A DNA stretch of 64,000 bases from Anaerolineaceae bacterium UBA6086 (lineage in GTDB: Bacteria > Chloroflexota > Anaerolineae > Anaerolineales > Anaerolineaceae). The notes under the pieces are model-generated. The model did not search any database, had not been told where the DNA came from, and worked only from the letters and a program-made list of their open reading frames with translations. A program made the translations under genes and the position numbers. Where the stretch lies: assembly GCA_002436005.1 (NCBI GenBank), contig DIXG01000061.1:1-64000 (forward strand), read 5' to 3'. Every line of letters begins with the position of its first letter. Position 1 is the stretch's first letter. Shown one piece after another: positions 1-7,512 of this stretch.

Positions 1-93
1 CTTTTTGCGACCACCACTGGCCTGGTTCATTATGAAACCATGCCGGGCGGGCGGAAAAAGGTTCATGTCGTCACTGTCCCAGAAGAAGAATAA
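1..93 (+). CDS. rpmA: 50S ribosomal protein L27, C-terminal end (partial)
   Basis: The open frame entering at base 1 ends at a TAA at 91-93 and gives the last 30 residues of a protein (LFATTTGLVHYETM, then GGRKKVHVV). This resembles the C-terminal strand region of L27, where an xGxVxFE segment is followed by a basic KKVSV-like stretch. L27 sits near the peptidyl-transferase centre of the 50S subunit. It lies 34 bases upstream of the L31 gene, so the two ribosomal genes may be co-transcribed. The N-terminal part lies outside the window, so the call rests on a short segment and on context. Confidence 0.72.
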   Translation, partial: LFATTTGLVHYETMPGGRKKVHVVTVPEEE

Positions 94-127
94 GCGTGTT
101 CACTTTTGAAAGGAATGTGACAATATT

Positions 128-607
128 ATGAAAAAAGAAATTCACCCCAAATTTTATCCGGACGCAACTGTGATTTGTGGCTCTTGTGGTGCAACCTGGA
201 CAACAGGTTCAACTGTCAAAGAGATCCGCACTGAAGTTTGTTCCAACTGCCATCCGTTCTATACCGGTCAGCAGCAGCGCATTCTTGACCGCGAAGGCCA
301 GGTGGATCGCTTCTACAAACGACTGCAAGCACGGCAGGAGTTCCTTGAAGATCAGCAGGCTAAAGAAGAAGGAAAAGTTTCTCCCGATAGGTCCGTTCAA
401 GTTCTTGAACTGGGCACACGGGTGGAGAACGCTCTTGAAGAAGCCGGTGTGAAGACGATTGCTGATGTACTTGAGCGGCTTGAAGGCGGAGAAAAAGCCT
501 TGCTGGATATCAGCGGCTTTGGCCGAAAATCACTGATTGATCTCAAAAAGGCGTTACGGCAGCAGGGTTATAAGATCCCGGAAGCCGCCGAAGAAATCAC
601 CGTCTAA
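128..607 (+). CDS. rpmE: 50S ribosomal protein L31 with C-terminal RNAP alpha-CTD-like domain
   Basis: Residues 1-70 are a zinc-type L31: MKKEIHPKFYP start, paired cysteines at 17/20 and 38/41, and an HPFYTGQQ motif. Bacterial L31 is normally about 65-85 residues, but this protein has 159. After an acidic/basic linker (70-90), residues 91-150 look like the helix-hairpin-helix C-terminal domain of RNA polymerase alpha: LELGTRVENALEEAGVKT, then SGFGRKSLIDLKKAL. Aligned by eye to E. coli alpha, Arg98, Asn101, Gly132, Lys134 and Ser135 fall on the DNA-contacting positions R265, N268, G296, K298 and S299. The L31 role in the 50S subunit is secure. A nucleic-acid-binding role for the tail is inference. 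Confidence 0.93.
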   Translation: MKKEIHPKFYPDATVICGSCGATWTTGSTVKEIRTEVCSNCHPFYTGQQQRILDREGQVDRFYKRLQARQEFLEDQQAKEEGKVSPDRSVQVLELGTRVENALEEAGVKTIADVLERLEGGEKALLDISGFGRKSLIDLKKALRQQGYKIPEAAEEITV

Positions 608-639
608 TCCAGTAAAAATTTTAAAAATCCAGTAAACTT

Positions 640-680
640 AACAGGCAGATGAACCCATTCTCTGCCTGTTATTTTTATTC
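640..680 (+). terminator. Rho-independent terminator after L31 gene
   Basis: A perfect 10-base stem (AACAGGCAGA at 640-649 with TCTGCCTGTT at 661-670) closes an 11-base loop and is followed by a T-rich tract (ATTTTTATT). It lies 32 bases after the L31 stop and ends about 18 bases before the thymidine kinase start. It therefore probably separates the ribosomal genes from the nucleotide-salvage genes. Confidence 0.85.
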
Positions 681-697
681 ACCAATGGGAGTTGGAT

Positions 698-1270
698 ATG
701 ATACATGATGCAGGTTTTGTCGAAGTGATTTGCGGATCGATGTTTTGCGGAAAAACTGAGGAGATGATCCGCCGCCTTAGACGGGCAAGGATTGCCAGGC
801 AGCAGGTGCAGGTCTTCAAGCCAGCCATTGATGACCGTTATGATCAAAAGAAGGTTACTTCTCATTCCGGGGTGTATCTCGACGCGCAGCCCATGGAATC
901 TTCCCAGGATATTTTGGCAGCGATTGATCCCGAGACAACCGTTGTGGGTGTGGATGAAGTACAGTTTTTCGACGATGGCATTGTGGATGTGGTTGACCAG
1001 CTGGCTGAAAAAGGGCTGCGAGTGATTGTCACCGGTCTGGATACCGATTTTCGGGGCGAGCCCTTTGGCTGTATGCCCGAGTTGATGGCACGTGCTGAAA
1101 AGGTGGATAAGCTACAAGCAATCTGCATGGTTTGCGGCGGTCCTGCCAGCCGGACTCAGCGTTTGGTCAATGGTCAACCCGCACATTACCACGACCCGAT
1201 TGTTGTGGTCGGTGCACAGGAAATGTATGAAGCCCGCTGCCGGGCACATCATGAAGTTCCAAGAGATTAG
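698..1270 (+). CDS. tdk: Thymidine kinase (type II)
   Basis: The protein phosphorylates thymidine with ATP to give dTMP in the salvage pathway. The P-loop is [15 protein letters not shown] near the N terminus, the Walker B/DEVQFF motif follows at about residue 86, and C-terminal cysteines (CMVCGG and a CRAHH end) form the structural zinc site of type II enzymes. Length, about 190 residues, is normal. I place the start at ATG 698 because GGGAG at 687-691 sits six bases upstream; a TTG at 692 would leave no spacing. The next gene, hpt, starts 15 bases after the stop, so the two salvage genes are likely one operon. Confidence 0.95.
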   Translation: MIHDAGFVEVICGSMFCGKTEEMIRRLRRARIARQQVQVFKPAIDDRYDQKKVTSHSGVYLDAQPMESSQDILAAIDPETTVVGVDEVQFFDDGIVDVVDQLAEKGLRVIVTGLDTDFRGEPFGCMPELMARAEKVDKLQAICMVCGGPASRTQRLVNGQPAHYHDPIVVVGAQEMYEARCRAHHEVPRD

Positions 1271-1285
1271 CAATTGAGGCGTGTT

Positions 1286-1849
1286 ATGAAAGATTATCAA
1301 TCCTTTTTAGGGGAAGTATTAATTTCCGAAGAGACACTCACTCAACGAGTGCGAGAGTTGGGAGAAGAGATCAGCCGGGATTACGTTGGCAAATCCATCC
1401 TTGCCATCTGTATTTTACGGGGTGGAGTGATGTTTCTGACAGATCTGATCCGGCACATCAAGCCGCTGGTTGCGATTGATTTTATGGGTGTCTCATCCTA
1501 TGGGAGCGGTACACGCAGTTCTGATGGTCTTGTGCGCATCACCCTTGACCTGACAACCAGTATTGCAAATCAGCACGTCTTAATCGTTGAAGACATTGTG
1601 GATAGCGGCAACACCCTCTCTTCTGTGATCGAATTGCTGCGCACACGCAATCCGGCCAGCCTGGAGGTCTGCACCTTGCTGAACAAGGTCTCTCGCAGAG
1701 AGGTGGATGTGCCGATCAAGTATTGTGGATTCGATATCCCGGACAAGTTTGTCTTTGGGTATGGACTGGATATGGACGAGTATTATCGCAACTTGCCGTT
1801 TATCGGGGTTGTAGATTTGGATAAGTATGAGGCTGATCTTTCCGACTGA
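1286..1849 (+). CDS. hpt: Hypoxanthine phosphoribosyltransferase
   Basis: This enzyme converts hypoxanthine (and usually guanine) plus PRPP to IMP or GMP. The PRPP-binding motif VLIVEDIVDSGNTLS, the CILRGGVMF loop and the DKFVFGYGLDMDEYYRNLP C-terminal signature are typical of the hpt family, and the length of about 187 residues is normal. ATG 1286 is preferred over the upstream TTG at 1274 because GAGG at 1276-1279 is correctly spaced. Its last 23 bases overlap the next gene (CCA-adding type), which suggests translational coupling. Confidence 0.96.
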   Translation: MKDYQSFLGEVLISEETLTQRVRELGEEISRDYVGKSILAICILRGGVMFLTDLIRHIKPLVAIDFMGVSSYGSGTRSSDGLVRITLDLTTSIANQHVLIVEDIVDSGNTLSSVIELLRTRNPASLEVCTLLNKVSRREVDVPIKYCGFDIPDKFVFGYGLDMDEYYRNLPFIGVVDLDKYEADLSD

Positions 1850-3356
1850 CGTTCTGCATTTGCTTGATTTGCTCAGGGAAGTAGTGCGCCCTGAAAAACG
1901 CCTATTTCTGGTGGGCGGCGCTGTTAGAGATGCACTACTGGGCAGAGCGAGCCAGGATTTGGATTTTGTAATAGCAGAAAACCCAACCGATCTTGCTCGA
2001 AAAGTTGCAAGGCGGCTGGGTGCTGGCTTCTTTGTGCTGGATGACGCGCGTCATACTGCACGGGTATTGTATCGTGATCCATCTGGCAAACTGGCTCCAA
2101 TTGATTTTGTGCAATTCACCGGCGATTCACTTGAAGCAGACCTCCTTCATCGGGATTTCACCATCAACGCGATTGCTGTTCCATTGAATGACCTGAGCGA
2201 CCTGATTGATCCTTTGGGTGGACAGGAAGACCTGGAAGAGGGGCTGCTCAAACCATGCAGCCTATTTGCGCTCGATGATGACCCGGTCAGAGTGCTGCGC
2301 GCCATCCGGTTGTCGCGCCAATTGGGCTTCCGATACGCACCGGAGTTACCAGAATTAATGCAAGCAGCTGCAGTCCAGTTAAAGCGCACATCAGTGGAAC
2401 GGCAGCGGGATGAGTTCTTCAAGATCTTGTCCGGAGTTGATCCAGCTGAAGGTATGGCGGATTGCCGTCGTTTTGGTGTGTTTGATACTTTACTACCACT
2501 ATTGACTGAACAGGAGCCTATTCCAGCTTGTGAACCGCACGTTCTTCCCTTATTTGACCATACCCTTTCTACCGTTGAAAATCTGGATTGGATCGTTAGA
2601 AGTTTTTCTTTGGAAGGCGGGTCAAGGCTGAGTAACGCAAACTGGTGGTTGGAAGACACGCGTTCTGAATTGAAAGACTACGCTGCTCAGATTAAGGATT
2701 ATTTTGCTGAGGAGATCACCCCTGGGAGATCAAAACACAGCCTGGCGTTGTTGAGCGCACTGCTGCACGATATTGGTAAACCACAAACGATGCACACAAT
2801 CCAGGATGGCAGGTTGGACTTTTCCGGACATGAGCAGGTTGGCGCAGTGCTTGCCTGGGAGGCAGCAAAGGGCTTGCAGTTAAGCAACGCGGAAGCTGAT
2901 TGGGTTAAAGGAGTGGTTCTGCATCATATCTGTCTGGTTCCCCTGGCACGTGCAAAGACCTACCCTGACCGAAGAGCGATCTACCGCTATTTTCAGACAG
3001 CGGGTGAGGCTGGTATTGCCGTTGCGCTGCTGGCACTTGCAAACAAAGCCGCAACGTATCAGGATCGTTTGACCGAGGAAAATTGGCGGGGACAGATGGT
3101 TGTGACCAGGGCTTTGTTGAAAGCCTGGTGGGAGCAGCGAACGGAGGTGGTTTCGCCTGCTCCGCTTTTGAATGGAAATGACCTGCAAAGGGAATTTGGA
3201 CTGCCGCCTGGGGAAGATATTGGCTGCCTTCTGGGAGCATTAACAGAAGAGCAGGCAGCTGGAGAAGTGAGCACCAAGCAGGAAGGGAAGTCTTTTATCA
3301 GGGATGTGCTGAAACTATCGGATGACAGTGAGAAAAAAGATGACCTATCGATTTGA
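1827..3356 (+). CDS. CCA-adding / poly(A) polymerase-type tRNA nucleotidyltransferase with HD domain
   Basis: The N-terminal class II nucleotidyltransferase domain shows LFLVGGAVRDALLG and the metal-binding carboxylates QDLDFV, followed by the family's RDFTINAIAV and DDPVRVLRAIRLSRQLGFRY segments. A C-terminal region carries an HD-type metal site (LLHDIGKPQTM, then a GHEQVGA His). This arrangement fits CCA tRNA nucleotidyltransferase, which repairs or adds the 3' CCA of tRNAs; poly(A) polymerase or an A- or CC-specific variant cannot be excluded from sequence alone. At 509 residues it is in the range of HD-containing members. The gene overlaps hpt by 23 bases and is followed after 12 bases by a nitroreductase gene. 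Confidence 0.88.
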   Translation: MRLIFPTDVLHLLDLLREVVRPEKRLFLVGGAVRDALLGRASQDLDFVIAENPTDLARKVARRLGAGFFVLDDARHTARVLYRDPSGKLAPIDFVQFTGDSLEADLLHRDFTINAIAVPLNDLSDLIDPLGGQEDLEEGLLKPCSLFALDDDPVRVLRAIRLSRQLGFRYAPELPELMQAAAVQLKRTSVERQRDEFFKILSGVDPAEGMADCRRFGVFDTLLPLLTEQEPIPACEPHVLPLFDHTLSTVENLDWIVRSFSLEGGSRLSNANWWLEDTRSELKDYAAQIKDYFAEEITPGRSKHSLALLSALLHDIGKPQTMHTIQDGRLDFSGHEQVGAVLAWEAAKGLQLSNAEADWVKGVVLHHICLVPLARAKTYPDRRAIYRYFQTAGEAGIAVALLALANKAATYQDRLTEENWRGQMVVTRALLKAWWEQRTEVVSPAPLLNGNDLQREFGLPPGEDIGCLLGALTEEQAAGEVSTKQEGKSFIRDVLKLSDDSEKKDDLSI

Positions 3357-3368
3357 TTGGATTAGAGG

Positions 3369-3884
3369 ATGAACACATTAGATGCCATTTTTGCACGCCG
3401 CAGTATTCGCCGTTTCCAGGAAAAACCTGTTGAACCCGAAAAATTAGACACTTTGTTGAAAGCCGCCATGGCAGCTCCATCTGCAATGAATATCAAGCCC
3501 TGGGAATTTGTGGTGGTGACCAGGGCAGAAATGATGGATAAAATTCGCTCAGCGTTGATGTTTGGTAAGCACAACGCACCCGCTGCAATAGTCGTGTGCG
3601 GTAATACATCCTTTTTCAAGCATCCGAAAGGTGCCAGGTTTTGGGTTCAGGACTGCAGCGCGGCAACCGAGAATATTCTGGTGGCAGCAGTCGAATTGGG
3701 ATTGGGGACAGTTTGGCTGGGGGTGCATCCTGTCCACAATTTTACAAAGAGAATTTCAGATTTGCTGGGCTTACCGGAACACGTGAAACCTTTGAATGTG
3801 ATTTATGTGGGTTACCCGGCAGAAGAGAAAGCGCCGAGGTCTCAATATGACCCGGATCGCATTCATTGGGAGACTTATCGGTGA
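3369..3884 (+). CDS. Nitroreductase-family FMN oxidoreductase
   Basis: The 171-residue protein begins MNTLDAIFARRSIRRF, the FMN-binding RRSxRxF motif of nitroreductases, followed by LLKAAMAAPSAMNIKPWEF and an AAVELGLGTVWLGVHP segment that forms the dimer/flavin site. Such proteins reduce quinones, nitro compounds or flavins with NAD(P)H in the cytoplasm; the physiological substrate cannot be told. Only an AGAGG immediately abutting the ATG serves as ribosome-binding site, which is unusually close. It is the last gene of the tdk-hpt-cca run and faces the convergent epimerase gene 20 bases downstream. Confidence 0.92.
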   Translation: MNTLDAIFARRSIRRFQEKPVEPEKLDTLLKAAMAAPSAMNIKPWEFVVVTRAEMMDKIRSALMFGKHNAPAAIVVCGNTSFFKHPKGARFWVQDCSAATENILVAAVELGLGTVWLGVHPVHNFTKRISDLLGLPEHVKPLNVIYVGYPAEEKAPRSQYDPDRIHWETYR

Positions 3885-3903
3885 TTTTTAGTTACAAGAG
3901 CTC

Positions 3904-4908
3904 TCAGTTCTGAAATTGGCTTTGATACTTCATTAAAAGTTTAGTCTCTCGGGAAATGTCCATCCCGATTTTCATTTTCTTGACTTCGCGCAGGGAGTGC
4001 AGCCATTCAAGCGTGTCTGTCACAGTCTGAGAGATCGGTCTGAATTTTAGTCCTTCTTTGAGGGCTTTGTTGATGTTGATGTTATAAAATCCTGCGTAAG
4101 ATGGATCGGCTGAGGGCACCCACAGGGGGAGATCCGTCCAGGGAGAGACTCCTTCGTTAATCAAGAAAGGTTCTTCCACCCAAACGAAGTTTGTTTCCGA
4201 CATAGCCGCTTCACGACAGGCAACCAGCAGTGAGCCAAAGGTAGCCGGTTTCTTTGGGCCGGTGACATTGTAGGCGCCTTCTTTTTCCTTCTCGATCATG
4301 TTAATCACAAAAGAGGCGAGATCGCGCACATCAATGAATTGCAGGTTTGAGCTGGGGGGGGCAGGCGCAAGGACTTTTCCCCCCAAAGAGACCCGCCAGG
4401 GCCAGTAAGTGAAGCGATCTGTTGGGTCATTGGGTCCAACGATCAGACCAGGGCGGATGACAAGCGTACGACCCTTGAAGTTTTTCTGAATTTCATATTC
4501 GCACAGCGCTTTCAGTGGACCGTAGGCATCGCCCATATAGTTTTCATCCTCAGGGTCCTCCAGCTGCGCCAGGGGATAATCTTCAGCGATATCAGGTGTT
4601 TTGAAATCCTGGTAAACAGAAATCGAAGAGATGAAAGTGTAACTATCACATTTGCCCGACAGAAAAGACGCCGATTGTTTGACGACGCGCGGCAGATATC
4701 CACTGGTGTCAATCACGGCATCCCATTTTCTGCGTTTTAAAGCCTCCAGGTTGCCATCCCTGTCCCCCACCAGGTTCTTGACATTGGGGAACAAGTCGGG
4801 GTTTGTCTTTCCACGGTTGAAAAGTGTGGGTGTGTGACCTGCTTCAAGTGCAGCCTCTACCAGGGCAATACCCAAAAACCGTTTTCCACCTAAGATTAAA
4901 ATTTTCAT
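3904..4908 (-). CDS. NAD-dependent epimerase/dehydratase-family protein
   Basis: A 334-residue extended short-chain dehydrogenase: the N-terminal MKILILGGKRFLG is an atypical GGxxFLG nucleotide-binding loop, the DAVIDTSGYLP segment follows, and an AYGPLKALCE motif supplies the Tyr-x3-Lys catalytic pair. The atypical glycine motif and a GLIVGPNDPTDRF segment resemble proteins annotated as mRNA-binding or isoflavone-reductase-like epimerases, so sugar-nucleotide epimerase activity is not certain. An AGAGG lies just before the ATG. No neighbour indicates the substrate; the flanking genes are a nitroreductase (convergent) and a lipoprotein 266 bases upstream. Confidence 0.85.
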   Translation of the reverse strand: MKILILGGKRFLGIALVEAALEAGHTPTLFNRGKTNPDLFPNVKNLVGDRDGNLEALKRRKWDAVIDTSGYLPRVVKQSASFLSGKCDSYTFISSISVYQDFKTPDIAEDYPLAQLEDPEDENYMGDAYGPLKALCEYEIQKNFKGRTLVIRPGLIVGPNDPTDRFTYWPWRVSLGGKVLAPAPPSSNLQFIDVRDLASFVINMIEKEKEGAYNVTGPKKPATFGSLLVACREAAMSETNFVWVEEPFLINEGVSPWTDLPLWVPSADPSYAGFYNININKALKEGLKFRPISQTVTDTLEWLHSLREVKKMKIGMDISRETKLLMKYQSQFQN

Positions 4909-5174
4909 AGGGACCTCTTACTGAGTGTTTGTCTTCTTTGTTAATGACCCTTCCATACATCTGCCTTGAACAAGGAAAGATTGCCTTTTCTGTTAGGTTT
5001 TTTCACCCTTTGATCGTGTTAAAATGTGATCAACAGGGAGAGACCAACGAAGTGGTATCGGATTTTCTTCCTCATTGATAATTATACAGCAGTCTGGAAT
5101 TCATCTAAAGCCAAAATTTTTATAAGAGAAAGATGATGTTGAATGAACCAATACAATTGGATCCCGGAAAATGA

Positions 5175-6641
5175 TTAATTCCTGATCCAAACAGCATTCA
5201 GATTGCGATAATCTCTGAAAAAACTTGCGGTGAATAACAGGTGGTTCGCCTGTTCGGCAATGTAATAGAGATAGATGTGATCGGATGAGCGGTAAAGAAA
5301 GCCAGATGAATCCGGCAGCCACAAGACCTGCAGCGCTTCTCCCATCAATGAAAGTTGTATTTCATCGGTAAACGTGGGGTCAAGCAAATAGGTTTTCTGG
5401 CTGCGTGTGGTCAGCAGAATAGATTCGCGGTTCGGTGATCGTGAATAGTGTAGAAGGGGGTCTTTGAAAGGCACACTTTGAAGAGTATCACCATCAACCA
5501 GCAGGCTGTGTTCTTCACAATTCAGCAGAAAGCGATCGGCATCAACAAAGGTAAATAGTGAACACATACTTTCCAGTGTGATTGAATCAATGACTTCGCC
5601 GGTTTGCAGCCGCACCGCCAAATTGGTCGTCTGTGTTTCCTGGTCTACTTGCAGGGTAATCAGATGGTCCTGATAAGTAGAGATGGCTGTGAAGGGTTCA
5701 GATAAAACAGATCTGGATTGCATGTTGTTGACGTTCAATAGCGAAAACCCATTCCCGCCAACAGGGGCTAACTGATGGATGATCCCGATCAGCTCATTTG
5801 AAAACCAGAAAACGGATGGATTATCCACAGCTTCTGGTAATGTGACAGCCATGAAAGTGTGTTCTCCCATGTCGATCACATAGTATTGGTCATCCTGCCA
5901 GATTCCAGGTTCGATGAGGAAGCCTTTTTTAAGCAGGATTCTTTGCCTATCTGGTGAAACCCAGAAAGCCTCAACGAGGGCAGGTGCACTTTCCAGCCGG
6001 GATCTCTCTCCGGTTTCAACATCAAGCAGAGTCAGATTTGTGCTGGATTCTGATCCAATATCGACTGTTATAAGATGTTGGTCGCTATCAAACCAGCTGA
6101 CGATCCCCGTGGATGTTGTGAGTGTATTGTGCAGTGCTGCCTGAATTCCCAATTCAGTGTAATTCAATTCAGGCAATGCTTGTTGGGCTTGAGTTGCAGC
6201 TTGCTCAAAATTGAATTGTGATGGTTCAATGGGGGATTTTGGGAGGAAGTGCACTTCACCTGAATGGATCGTCAGGATCAGGAAATCGTTGGTGTCTGTG
6301 GCAATAAGCATATGGGATTTGCTGGGTGAAAGATTTTTCGCCAGGGAGATTTCACGCGATTCGCTGGGCAGCGAGAAGGGAATGCTTGTTTGGCTGGCAA
6401 TATCCAGAATGTGATATGCATCCACATCCGTTTGGACCAGCAGCAGAGGACCTTCTAATTCTTGAACAGGAGGCAGAACGGGAGTTGAGGTGCTGAGGGA
6501 GGTGGGTTGTAAAGCTGGGGTGGAGGTAACTGGCATGACGGTGACAGGAACGGATGTGTCGGGTTCTGGCAGGCAGCCTAAGATCCCGCCAAGCAGTATC
6601 AGACTTATAGCGAACAGGATGACCCGTTCAGTTATTCTCAA
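5175..6641 (-). CDS. Predicted lipoprotein with beta-propeller-like repeats
   Basis: A 488-residue secreted protein whose start codon is TTG. The N-terminal hydrophobic segment ends in ILGC, a lipobox, followed by a Pro/Thr/Ser-rich linker to about residue 55. The rest is made of short beta-rich units such as ISTYQDHLITLQVD and VLWLPDSSGFLYRSSDHIY, which look like WD40/TolB-type propeller blades. I do not recognise a specific family. Its start overlaps the end of the upstream acetyltransferase gene by 14 bases, so both are read from one transcript. A role as an anchored sensor or binding protein is only a guess. Confidence 0.75.
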   Translation of the reverse strand: MRITERVILFAISLILLGGILGCLPEPDTSVPVTVMPVTSTPALQPTSLSTSTPVLPPVQELEGPLLLVQTDVDAYHILDIASQTSIPFSLPSESREISLAKNLSPSKSHMLIATDTNDFLILTIHSGEVHFLPKSPIEPSQFNFEQAATQAQQALPELNYTELGIQAALHNTLTTSTGIVSWFDSDQHLITVDIGSESSTNLTLLDVETGERSRLESAPALVEAFWVSPDRQRILLKKGFLIEPGIWQDDQYYVIDMGEHTFMAVTLPEAVDNPSVFWFSNELIGIIHQLAPVGGNGFSLLNVNNMQSRSVLSEPFTAISTYQDHLITLQVDQETQTTNLAVRLQTGEVIDSITLESMCSLFTFVDADRFLLNCEEHSLLVDGDTLQSVPFKDPLLHYSRSPNRESILLTTRSQKTYLLDPTFTDEIQLSLMGEALQVLWLPDSSGFLYRSSDHIYLYYIAEQANHLLFTASFFRDYRNLNAVWIRN

Positions 6642-7116
6642 GGCCTTTTTCCAATCTCAGTTCATCCCGAATGGGAATTCCGCCTTCCCCAATATCGGGA
6701 ATTGTCGGTTTGATCTTGCGCGACTGGTCCAACTTCCCAGGGTAAAGGGCTGTCAATTTGAACCCTCGGCGCTGGTAAAAACCCAGGGCATGCAAATTGT
6801 CATTTGTTGTGGTCAGGCACAGCTTGCGGCAGCGAGCATCCTGAGCAATTATTTCGACTGCTTCTAACAGGCGGCTGCCAACCCCCAAACCCTCTTTCAG
6901 GCTGGCAAGGGTAATGATTTCGCAGACTGCATCACCGATCTGATAATGCAGGATTCCGATGATTTCCCCATCCATAACGGCTTTCAATCCGGGGAGATTG
7001 GATGGATTGAATGCCATATCATGGGCAACAACGGGTTCTCCACCCCAAAAGTGGTGGAGCATTTTCGAAACGCTTTCAGCATCTTGTTGTGTGATTGTTG
7101 AAATGATGAATGACAT
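6628..7116 (-). CDS. GNAT-family N-acetyltransferase
   Basis: A 162-residue single-domain GNAT protein. The acetyl-CoA-binding motif A is SLKEGLGVGSRLLEAVEIIA, preceded by an AVCEIITLA strand and followed by LCLTTTNDNLHALGFYQRRGF, a typical motif B. The substrate is unknown. The ATG has a GGAGG about ten bases upstream, and a palindromic TCATTATAATGA lies just before it (7135-7146), which could serve as a -10 region. It is translationally coupled to the downstream lipoprotein gene. Confidence 0.88.
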   Translation of the reverse strand: MSFIISTITQQDAESVSKMLHHFWGGEPVVAHDMAFNPSNLPGLKAVMDGEIIGILHYQIGDAVCEIITLASLKEGLGVGSRLLEAVEIIAQDARCRKLCLTTTNDNLHALGFYQRRGFKLTALYPGKLDQSRKIKPTIPDIGEGGIPIRDELRLEKGLENN

Positions 7117-7512
7117 GATCTCTCATCCTCCACTCTCATTATAATGATTTCCTCGAATCCGGTGGAAAAATGGGCTGACCCAGAAGTGATAAGGTGTTAA
7201 GCATTGGTGGCTGGGTCTTGTCACGGCGGTCATACGGATTGGTTTTTGGATTGAGAATCCCAATTATTGATTCAATTGAAAAAAGCGGATTGGATTAGGC
7301 ACGCTTTGAACCCGTTTAGTTCAGGGCATTCTCTTCAAATTCAGCTGACTAAACCTGGCATCTCTCCTGCTGGGATCATGATATTACAAAACCTTAACGA
7401 TGATTGGGGAATTGCCTTTGGGATTCTTTCTTTATCGTGGTAAAATTGTACGTTTGAGAGCAAAAATATGCGCACAGCGTTTTATAACAATTATTTCAAT
7501 TTAGGAGGAAGA
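7117..7512. other. Intergenic region between acetyltransferase and pyruvate phosphate dikinase
   Basis: About 400 bases without a convincing gene. It holds the divergent start regions of the acetyltransferase gene (minus) and of ppdK (plus). A TATAAT-containing 12-base palindrome lies near the minus gene and a sigma70-type promoter for ppdK lies at 7418-7446. No structured RNA or repeat was recognised in the remainder. Confidence 0.6.
7418..7446 (+). promoter_or_regulatory. Candidate sigma70 promoter of ppdK
   Basis: TTGGGA at 7418-7423 and TAAAAT at 7441-7446 are separated by 17 bases. The expected transcript starts about 60 bases before the ppdK ATG at 7513, which has its own AGGAGG site at 7503-7508. 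The -35 box is imperfect. Confidence 0.5.

Noticed and set aside
5020..5043. TTGATC and GATCAA arms in the gap upstream of the epimerase gene, like an FNR or CRP site
   Set aside because: The arms are 12 bases apart instead of 4-6, and the location relative to any promoter is unclear.
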